This document shows, one piece after another, positions 43,917-50,744 of a DNA stretch of 64,000 nucleotides. A program made the translations under genes and the position numbers. The notes under the pieces were generated by a model. The model ran no database searches. It saw only the letters and a program-made list of their open reading frames with translations, and was not told the DNA's origin. Position 1 is the stretch's first letter, and each line of letters opens with the position of its first letter. The stretch comes from Cohaesibacter sp. (GTDB lineage: Bacteria > Pseudomonadota > Alphaproteobacteria > Rhizobiales > Cohaesibacteraceae), in contig JAOAQZ010000037.1 of NCBI GenBank assembly GCA_025210795.1, forward strand, positions 47,684 to 111,683, read 5' to 3'.

Positions 43917-45971
43917 CTATTTCGCCAGATACCACTGCTGTGGGCGGTATGGATAAGTCCAATAGAAGTCATAGGTTTTGGACTTGATCGGCTTCACATT
44001 CTTCAGATCATTGCGGAACATGAAGGGGGCAACAATGTCACCGACAGTGCCGATCTTGAGCATATTGTCGCCGTGAATCTTGACGATTTCTGCACCAATC
44101 CGGTTGGATTCTTCGGAACCAAGAGAGACCTGAATGAACTTCTCGGACAGGCCCCACAGCTTTTTAATATCTGCTGGTGGCTCGGTGCCTTCCTTGCCGC
44201 CGGACTTTTTCCATGCAGCCCAGCCAAAGCCGGTGCCGGGATTGAAGAAATCACCAAAAGGAGGAATGAAGACCGTGACATCCTGAGAAATAGTCGGGCC
44301 GGTATTGGCGTCATATTTCCAGGTGGTGAGGTCCAGATCATTGTTGTTGGCGGCAGCGCGATATTCGTCTGAGGTCACCTCTTTAAGATCAACGCGGACA
44401 CCCACAGCGGACCAATAGTCACGCACCAGTTCCATCATTTTAACCGGCACCCCTTGAGAGGAATAGACAAGACGCAGGACCAGAGGTTTGCCATCTTCAC
44501 GCTCAAGGGTTTTATCGCCGTCGGCATCTTTGAGGCCGATTTCAGCCAGAAGCTTTTTGGCAGCTTCGATATTGTAGTCAATATCGCTGTTGAGAGCTTC
44601 GTCGGTAACGAAAGACACAGTCTTTGGCTCAGCTGGTACACCCTGCATGGGCTTGCCCTGACCAAGATAGACAATCTCGTTGATCTCATCGCGGTTCATG
44701 GCGATGGACATGGCTTTGTTAAAGCGCACGTCAGAGAAAAGCTTTGCCAAAACCGGATCTTTGTGGGTGCGGTTGAAGGAGAAGAAGACATTCTCGCCAA
44801 AGGTTGGCGCGAACTGGACGGTATACTTGCCCTTTTCTTCATTCTCTTTCAGCAGCGGGAAGTCCTCAAGGAAGATAGCCTGCTGTTTCCAGACCACCTC
44901 GCCGTTCATGATTTTAAGGTTCTGGACTTCCTTGTCGCTGACATAGCTTTCAACGATTTCGTTGATGTAAGGCAGCTGCTGACCGGCAGTGTCAACCATA
45001 TGGAAGTAAGGATTGGCAACCAGTTTGCGGCCTTCGGCTGTTTCTTCAACAACGATGAAGCTTTCCAGTGTCGGCACCACATCGCGGCCGATTTTGGCGG
45101 CTTTCTCGGCATCTTTCAGCAGCGGGGATGGCACGTCTTTCCAGTCGGATCCGCCATAATAGAAATCAACAGCATCGCCTGCTTTTTCAAACCCGTGGGA
45201 TTTGGCCAGCTTGTCAGCATCCTTGTTGTATTTTGGCATGAATTGCGACAGGAAATGCTTTGGCTGGAAAGGCTGGCCAAAGTCTACGGCAAAACGGTTG
45301 AGAATACCCGGTGTTGGAACAGGGAATGTGAAGGAGACGGTCACCTCGTCCAGCGCTTCGACCTTGACGGGCTTGCCAGCAAAGAGCCAGCGGCCCGGAG
45401 TTTTTTCGTAAACATCCTTGTTAAGGATGATGTCGTTATACCAAAACGCCACGTCTTCAGCGGTGAAGCGCTCGCCATCGGACCATTTATGACCTTTACG
45501 CAAAGTGAAGGTCAGCTGGGTGAAATCTTCATTCCATTTCCAAGCTTGCGCCACATTGGGCACGATGGTCTGCAAATCATCGGCATAACGCACAAAGTTG
45601 ACGTGGCGCACAGACAGAAGATCGGATGTGCCGGATTCGGTTGCCTTGGACAGGCCGGTGATCACGCCGCCATAGCTGCCTTTGGCGTCATACGGTGCTA
45701 CAACCAGTGGCTCGGTAGGCAGGCGAGACGCGACCGCCGCCAGTTTGCCGTTGCCGCCGATGCGGGCATTGAGATCGTTGATGGCCGGGTTTTCGGCAAA
45801 AACCAGCTCGCAATTGCCAGCTTTTTCAAATTCTTTCAGTTCAAACTGCTGAGGGTAAGCTGAGCTCAAACCCTTCATATCAGCAACGGTTGCAACAGGA
45901 CAGGCGGCAGAGGCCGGAAGGCTAAGCGCCAGCAGCGCAGCACCGGCTAGAAAGGCAGATTTGTGGCTCAT
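43917..45971 (-). CDS. Family 5 extracellular solute-binding protein
   Basis: A 684-residue periplasmic protein, first gene of the phosphonate operon. The signal peptide ends near ASAAC (residues 22-24). SBP family 5 landmarks are VAQAWKWNEDFTQLTFTLRKG, WSDGERFTAEDVAFWY and the late RVDLKEVTSDEYRAA. It is much longer than DppA (about 500-540), as in the large opine/agrocinopine-like and YejA-like binding proteins. Context suggests it captures 2-aminoethylphosphonate conjugates or a phosphonate ester, but the ligand cannot be read from sequence. GGGAG lies 7 bases before the ATG. Confidence 0.9.
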   Translation of the reverse strand: MSHKSAFLAGAALLALSLPASAACPVATVADMKGLSSAYPQQFELKEFEKAGNCELVFAENPAINDLNARIGGNGKLAAVASRLPTEPLVVAPYDAKGSYGGVITGLSKATESGTSDLLSVRHVNFVRYADDLQTIVPNVAQAWKWNEDFTQLTFTLRKGHKWSDGERFTAEDVAFWYNDIILNKDVYEKTPGRWLFAGKPVKVEALDEVTVSFTFPVPTPGILNRFAVDFGQPFQPKHFLSQFMPKYNKDADKLAKSHGFEKAGDAVDFYYGGSDWKDVPSPLLKDAEKAAKIGRDVVPTLESFIVVEETAEGRKLVANPYFHMVDTAGQQLPYINEIVESYVSDKEVQNLKIMNGEVVWKQQAIFLEDFPLLKENEEKGKYTVQFAPTFGENVFFSFNRTHKDPVLAKLFSDVRFNKAMSIAMNRDEINEIVYLGQGKPMQGVPAEPKTVSFVTDEALNSDIDYNIEAAKKLLAEIGLKDADGDKTLEREDGKPLVLRLVYSSQGVPVKMMELVRDYWSAVGVRVDLKEVTSDEYRAAANNNDLDLTTWKYDANTGPTISQDVTVFIPPFGDFFNPGTGFGWAAWKKSGGKEGTEPPADIKKLWGLSEKFIQVSLGSEESNRIGAEIVKIHGDNMLKIGTVGDIVAPFMFRNDLKNVKPIKSKTYDFYWTYPYRPQQWYLAK

Positions 45972-46046
45972 CGTTTGTCTCCCTATTTGGATCGAGCACT
46001 TGCCTTCTAGCTGCCTTATTTAACAGTTTTATGAAACATCTTTATC

Positions 46047-46063
46047 TATAGCTTCAAGCTATA
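46047..46063. promoter_or_regulatory. Perfect palindrome with T-N11-A form, candidate LysR operator
   Basis: TATAGCTT-C-AAGCTATA is an exact 8-bp inverted repeat about one central base and contains a T-N11-A core (46049-46061). It lies 76 bases upstream of the binding-protein start, where a LysR activator would bind, and the LysR gene is next door. Binding is inferred. Confidence 0.55.
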
Positions 46064-46182
46064 TTTAAGTGGGTGACACAAAATGGTCATACAAGCGGGA
46101 GGGAGATTTACCGGATGATTTTATGCGAACTCTTATGAGATATGAGAGGAAGCCCGTGCTTGGTGTGCTCCGCTCTTTCGCA

Positions 46183-47055
46183 CTAGCTGCTTTGCAAAAG
46201 CTGGGTATCGAACATCGCCTTGATGGTCGCCACATGCTGCATTTCCGGCAGGCAGACCAGATAATGATCAACGCTTAGATGGTCGCCCTTGATAGGCACG
46301 GGAATAAGCCCGTCGGATGGGGTCACCTCCCCCGCCATGGCGATGCCCACCCCGATGCCGTTATGAACAGAGGTGACGATTGACCCCCATGAGCCCAAAG
46401 CCAGCACGGTTTTAAGGGAAACGCCCGCCTTTTGCGCCGCAGCTTCAAAGGCTTGGCGGGTTTCGGAGCTTTTTTCGCGCTGCACGAGCGGATAGGTGGC
46501 CAGTTCCTGCCAACTGATCTCGGTCTTTTGAGCAAAAGGATGGGCGGGCGGGACGACCGCAACCACTTTTTCGGTTCTGATATGCCGTGCCACCATTGAG
46601 GGAGGCTCGCTGCGGGCGGTGACAAAAATCACATCAAAATTGCCATCCTGCAATAGCGGGATAAGGTCATGAGAAGCCATGGCCCGAGCCTCGATCTGAA
46701 TGTCCGGATAGGCCTCCATAAAGGCTGACAGGATAGGCATGGCAAACTGGTAGGTGGAATAACCAAGCCGCAAAGTGCCACTTTGCAATTGCCTGCACCC
46801 GTCGAGGATTTGCTCGATTTCATCCGTCATAGCAAGGACCGAGCGAGTGCGCGACAGCACTTGCTGGCACAGCTCGGTTGGTTCGGCCTTGCGCCCGTTG
46901 CGGTTGATTAATTGGGTGCGAAAGTGCTTTTCAAGGGCAGAAAGATGATTGGAGACAGAAGGTTGCGAGATGCCCAGTTCCTTGGCAGCGGAGGAAAAGC
47001 TCCCCGTCCGCGCCACCGCTTCCAGCGCTCGCAATTGATTGATGGAGAGCTTCAT
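46183..47055 (-). CDS. LysR-family regulator, probably of the phosphonate operon
   Basis: A 290-residue LysR protein. Helix-turn-helix about residues 4-60 (QLRALEAVARTGSFSSAAKEL, ISQPSVSNHLSALE), then an effector domain (GYSTYQFAMPILSAFMEAYP). It is of the group often found with aminoethylphosphonate catabolism genes, an attribution from memory of the family. It is upstream of the operon on the same strand, with the candidate operator between. The start is ATG 47055 or the GTG at 47061, which has AAAGG 5 bases upstream. An alternative target cannot be excluded. Confidence 0.85.
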   Translation of the reverse strand: MKLSINQLRALEAVARTGSFSSAAKELGISQPSVSNHLSALEKHFRTQLINRNGRKAEPTELCQQVLSRTRSVLAMTDEIEQILDGCRQLQSGTLRLGYSTYQFAMPILSAFMEAYPDIQIEARAMASHDLIPLLQDGNFDVIFVTARSEPPSMVARHIRTEKVVAVVPPAHPFAQKTEISWQELATYPLVQREKSSETRQAFEAAAQKAGVSLKTVLALGSWGSIVTSVHNGIGVGIAMAGEVTPSDGLIPVPIKGDHLSVDHYLVCLPEMQHVATIKAMFDTQLLQSS

Positions 47056-47167
47056 GCCCACTTTTGCCTTTTAGCTTCTTGATGCACGCCTTTTGATTAT
47101 GACCATGCGCTGAAGACAGCTCAAGTAAATAATGGTGCAACCTTGCCCGCATTTCTTTCCTGTGCGG

Positions 47168-47207
47168 CACAAACAAAACGTGCGAATCTGATTAGAAACG
47201 CACGTTT
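47168..47207 (-). terminator. Probable intrinsic terminator after the PilZ gene
   Basis: On the minus strand, AAACGTGCG (47207-47199) and CGCACGTTT (47184-47176) form a perfect 9-bp stem with a 14-base loop, followed by TTTTGTTTG. It lies 57 bases past the PilZ-like stop and should end the secretion-motor transcript. It could also act as an operator for the LysR gene 121 bases further on. Confidence 0.5.
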
Positions 47208-47263
47208 AAATCGTATGAATGACAAGGCAATGAAGGGAGTATGCCTTTTTACGTCAAATCAGC

Positions 47264-47644
47264 TTATTGCCGATCAATCGAATGCATTTCGATCAATTTT
47301 TCGACTTCTTCATCTTCAAGCGTGTCGAGAAACTTTACCCCATAGCCTGTGGGGCGGACAGCAACAATTTTGCCAGAAATCTTGTGCTCACCCATAACGA
47401 TGGAAATTCTCTCGCCCTTGCGATTGAGAAGGTAGGTACTGGCGGGCCGGAACAGAACACCACCGGCGGAAATTTCCTTGATCACCCCTTCCATAGGAAC
47501 AGAGCGTTCAAGCACATTCATAATCGCAATGATAAAGCATTCACGGCGCTGGTGGCGGCGCAGATGCTTATTTTCCTGTTGATCCTGCATGATACGATTG
47601 TGCAGAACCTTGGTATCTTTTTTGATCAGACCATCAACACTCAT
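47264..47644 (-). CDS. PilZ-like domain protein
   Basis: A 126-residue cytoplasmic protein. The basic motif RRHQRR (R-x-x-x-R) at about residues 29-34 is followed by a small beta-barrel region with EISAGGVLFRP, which matches the PilZ (D/N)-x-S-x-x-G motif except for Glu at the first place. PilZ domains bind cyclic-di-GMP and control adhesion and motility machines. GAGGAG lies 6 bases before the ATG. It starts 23 bases after the ExbB-like stop and so belongs to the secretion-motor operon. Whether it still binds the nucleotide is uncertain. Confidence 0.75.
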   Translation of the reverse strand: MSVDGLIKKDTKVLHNRIMQDQQENKHLRRHQRRECFIIAIMNVLERSVPMEGVIKEISAGGVLFRPASTYLLNRKGERISIVMGEHKISGKIVAVRPTGYGVKFLDTLEDEEVEKLIEMHSIDRQ

Positions 47645-47667
47645 GGCTGGCTCCTCATCAATCGCGC

Positions 47668-49287
47668 TTAGTTGGAATTGGCAACTTTGTTGCCGGATTC
47701 TGCTTCGTCTTCCTCTTCACGCTTTTGCATCAATTGATGCAGATCCCAGCGATCAGATGGATTATGCAAGTCGATTTCGTCGATAATCTCTTCCTTGAAT
47801 TCCGCACTCAGGCGATCTTTTAATTGATCAAAGCCCAACGGATCCTGACTATCTTTTGGCGCGGTTTCGCGGCGATTAAGGGTGATTTTCACACCAGATT
47901 GCGCATCACTGTCTTTTGGCGTTGGCTCAAGGGTTTCGGTCTCCCCTTCAGTCGTTTCATTCTTTGCAGCTTCAGCCTCGGCTTCTGCTTTGGCCTTGTG
48001 CTCGGCCAGAATCTGCTCATGAAGATCAAGCGCCCCTTGGTCCAATTCCTTAATCAGGGCGTCGGCCTGTTTTGCCTCCTGATCCAGTGCCTGATGATGG
48101 CGGTCCATCTGAAGCGACAGGCTGGAGAGGTTGTGCCCCACCAGATCAAGGCGATCCCGCAGGCGATCCTGACGATCGGCCATACGATCTTCCAAATGCG
48201 CGATGAGATCGACCATTTCCTCACGGCTTTGCAAGGCTTGCGAAGAACGATCCAGAACCCGCACCATACTTGCCTGATGCTGTGCCATTTGTGACAAGGA
48301 TGTCAGCAAGGTTTCTTGCGTGCGCTGGCCTTCACGCTGCTGTTCAACCATGGAATGCACAGAGTCCGTGAGTTTTTCCATCTGGTTACGCACCCGGCCA
48401 TTATTTGCCATAGTGTGGCGAGCAACCTTGTAAAGCAGCTGCAATTGACGAGCGCTCACACCATTGGTGCCGCCTGCCTGTCCTGCTGTTTCCAACTCGT
48501 CTTCAGCCACGGCATTTTCATCAATCTGGGCAACACCGGCCAGCCATTCTTCAAAATTGGTGCGCAAGTCGTTTGATGCCTTGGAGGCAAACCGGCCCAT
48601 AACGCCCAATGTAAGAGAGGTAACCAGACCAAAGAGCGAGGACGAAAAGCCCGTCGCCATACCTTTAAGCGGCTTTTGCAGATTGTCCATCAAGGCCTGA
48701 ACTGTGGCCATGGCATCGCCCGACCCCAAGTCCAGCGCCCCCAGAATATCACCCACAGATGCCAGCGTTGCCATCAGGCCAACAAACGTACCGATGAGGC
48801 CAAGGAAAACCAGAATACCGGTCACATATTGCTGCAGGCTTTTCTGGTCCGCCAGACGTCCATCAATGCCATCCACCAGAGTGGACATGGTGGAGGGAGA
48901 GATCGAAAGGCTTTTATGGCGCGCAATCTGCTCGGAGATCAACTGATGGGCATGCCCCAGAATGGTCGGTTTTTTATAGATGGTCGCCAGATTGTTGCAG
49001 CGATAGTAGCGCCACATGGGATCTGCGGCTTCTTTTTCTTCTGTATTGCGCGTGTCTTCAAATTCTTCCTTGAGCGATTCAAAGGCATGAATTTCGTTTT
49101 CCAGATGGAAAACATCGCGATACATTAGAAAAACGCCAAAGGCAAATGTTCCAAAGATAGTCAAATTCAGGAAGACGTTGGAGCTGATGGCCGTCAGCAC
49201 AAAATCCATTTGCCATAAGCCCAGACTCAATAAGAGTACCAGGACAAATGTCATTCTCCCTAATTGTGATTTCAGATCCTTGATCAT
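47668..49287 (-). CDS. MotA/TolQ/ExbB-type proton channel protein with long coiled-coil tail
   Basis: A 539-residue inner-membrane protein. Two N-terminal helices (about residues 12-32 and 38-56) are followed by a cytoplasmic loop. Two further helices carry the MotA/ExbB signature (GILVFLGLIGTFVGLMATL near 170 and GMATGFSSSLFGLVTSLTLG near 220). From about 290 on there is a long cytoplasmic part rich in Gln/Glu/Arg heptads, ending in an acidic tail. With the MotB-like gene just upstream it should form a proton-driven stator-like complex. The channel core is well supported. The C-terminal 250 residues exceed the usual family length and have no recognised domain. The ATG has no good ribosome site, and its N-terminus is uncertain. 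Confidence 0.85.
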   Translation of the reverse strand: MIKDLKSQLGRMTFVLVLLLSLGLWQMDFVLTAISSNVFLNLTIFGTFAFGVFLMYRDVFHLENEIHAFESLKEEFEDTRNTEEKEAADPMWRYYRCNNLATIYKKPTILGHAHQLISEQIARHKSLSISPSTMSTLVDGIDGRLADQKSLQQYVTGILVFLGLIGTFVGLMATLASVGDILGALDLGSGDAMATVQALMDNLQKPLKGMATGFSSSLFGLVTSLTLGVMGRFASKASNDLRTNFEEWLAGVAQIDENAVAEDELETAGQAGGTNGVSARQLQLLYKVARHTMANNGRVRNQMEKLTDSVHSMVEQQREGQRTQETLLTSLSQMAQHQASMVRVLDRSSQALQSREEMVDLIAHLEDRMADRQDRLRDRLDLVGHNLSSLSLQMDRHHQALDQEAKQADALIKELDQGALDLHEQILAEHKAKAEAEAEAAKNETTEGETETLEPTPKDSDAQSGVKITLNRRETAPKDSQDPLGFDQLKDRLSAEFKEEIIDEIDLHNPSDRWDLHQLMQKREEEDEAESGNKVANSN

Positions 49288-49378
49288 ATCCGGATGCCCA
49301 CTCTGTACGCAAAAACTCTTTCAGAAACACCGGGTAAATGCTGCCAATAATCAGGCCAATCCCCCACGGATTGGCCAT
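49288..49378 (-). other. Well-signalled start codon in another frame upstream of the ExbB-like gene
   Basis: An ATG at 49378 has a near-ideal ribosome site (GGGGAG, 6 bases away), better than that of the ExbB-like ATG at 49287. Its frame begins MANPWGIGLIIGSIYPVFL, a convincing membrane segment, and runs to 49079, overlapping the ExbB-like gene by 209 bases in a different frame. It may be a short membrane protein translationally coupled to the channel, or the true N-terminus separated by a frameshift. The overlapping part of this frame does not look coding. Confidence 0.4.
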
Positions 49379-49545
49379 TTGCAACTCCCCACTCGACGAG
49401 CAGACTAGCAGCATTCTCTTTACAAGAGGTTAGAGTTACCCCCTTCTTGGCGGATTAAAGCCAATTTGACTCAAATTTTAGGGACCTGCGCCGCAAAGCC
49501 CCCCAAAATGATCTTCGAGCTCTTTTCTGCTTTTGCGCAGATCCG

Positions 49546-50679
49546 CTATTTCTTGACGATCACTTTGACCTTGTGTTTAAGGCTATCATCATCAGTTTCG
49601 CGCACCCGTACCGTGATGTTGGCTTTTTCGATACCAGCCTGCAGCAAGGTATTGCGGGTATTCATGGCCCGGTAATAGGCAATACGGCGCGCTTCAGAGA
49701 TGGAACCGATGGCAGAATCTGCAAAAGACCAGATTTCCAGCTTCGAGCCCTTGGGGGCTTCTGGATTGTCTTTCAGGAAGTCTTTGACCTGATTTGCAGA
49801 ACCTTCATCAAGTTTGATGGTCTGGGCGTCAAAGCTCAGGCTGAGCAAGTCATGGGCTGACTTGATCGCGACCGGTCCTGTTTTCAGACGATCGGGATCG
49901 GTTTCATCGCTTGCGACCTCGATTTCCTTTTTGTCTTTTACTTCCTGGCTTCTAACGGCCAGCTTGGTTTCGCTGTCTACTGTCATGTCAGCGCTGGTGG
50001 ACTTACCAAGATCTTGCTTAAACTCGCCCACTTTCCCTTCAAGGCCTGAAGCCTGGGCAGTATTTTGGGCCTGGCTTTGCCCCTGGGCATCTTTCATTGA
50101 TGCTGCCTCAGACTGGGATTGGGACTGAGACTGAGATTGGGATTGGGATTGTGCCTCGGCTTGCGCCTCTGCCTTTGCCTGAGCTTGTTCAGCAGCTTTG
50201 CTTTTGGCCTCAGCTTCTGCCATTGCTTGTTCTGCGGCTTGGGACTGGGCCTTGGCTTCGGCTTGCGCCTCTTGAGCTTCGGCCTGGGCTTCCTTGGCTT
50301 CAGCTTGAGCCTCTTTTGCCGCTTCCGCCTGAGCCTCCGCTTCGGATTTAAGCTTCTGGGCTTCCTGCATCTGGGCTTGGGCCTGCTGCATGACTTCAGC
50401 TGCTTTCTGGGCTTCCTGCTGTGACTGGCTCTCTTGCTTTGCTTGACTTTCCTGCTGGGATTGAGATTGGCTCTCTTGAGATTGCTTTGTTTGCTGAGCA
50501 GCCAAAGTGGTTTCGGTTGCATCTTCAACCGAGTCAACATTTTTGGTAATTTGCTGAGAGAGAGAGAAAATCACAATACCCAGAATAATCAAAAGGAATG
50601 TCACCACCATCACAATGGTTGACAATGCATCCACAAATCCCGGCCAATGATTTTCTGCTTCTTCCTGTCTTTTTCCCAC
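49546..50679 (-). CDS. MotB/OmpA-type protein with Gln/Ser/Ala/Glu low-complexity linker
   Basis: A 377-residue protein. The single N-terminal membrane helix is preceded by NHWPGFVDALST, placing Asp17 where MotB and ExbD carry their proton-binding Asp. Residues about 60-200 are a repetitive Ala/Gln/Glu/Ser/Lys region including a QSQSQSQSQ tract, probably an extended coil across the periplasm. Residues about 260-375 resemble an OmpA/MotB peptidoglycan-binding domain (LEIWSFADS, SEARRIAYYRAMNTRNTL). It lies between the type I exporter ATPase and the ExbB-like gene on one strand, 65 bases after the ATPase stop. A MotB-like stator partner is the best reading. Confidence 0.83.
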   Translation of the reverse strand: MGKRQEEAENHWPGFVDALSTIVMVVTFLLIILGIVIFSLSQQITKNVDSVEDATETTLAAQQTKQSQESQSQSQQESQAKQESQSQQEAQKAAEVMQQAQAQMQEAQKLKSEAEAQAEAAKEAQAEAKEAQAEAQEAQAEAKAQSQAAEQAMAEAEAKSKAAEQAQAKAEAQAEAQSQSQSQSQSQSQSEAASMKDAQGQSQAQNTAQASGLEGKVGEFKQDLGKSTSADMTVDSETKLAVRSQEVKDKKEIEVASDETDPDRLKTGPVAIKSAHDLLSLSFDAQTIKLDEGSANQVKDFLKDNPEAPKGSKLEIWSFADSAIGSISEARRIAYYRAMNTRNTLLQAGIEKANITVRVRETDDDSLKHKVKVIVKK

Positions 50680-50744
50680 TCTTTTGGTCCCCCACTCACG
50701 ACCATCCAGGCAAGCCGTCCCGGTCCGGCCTGCATCTTACACTG

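Noticed and set aside
50097..50424. Plus-strand frames rich in Leu/Gly/Arg
   Set aside because: They mirror the QSQ/AEA low-complexity region of the MotB-like gene on the other strand.
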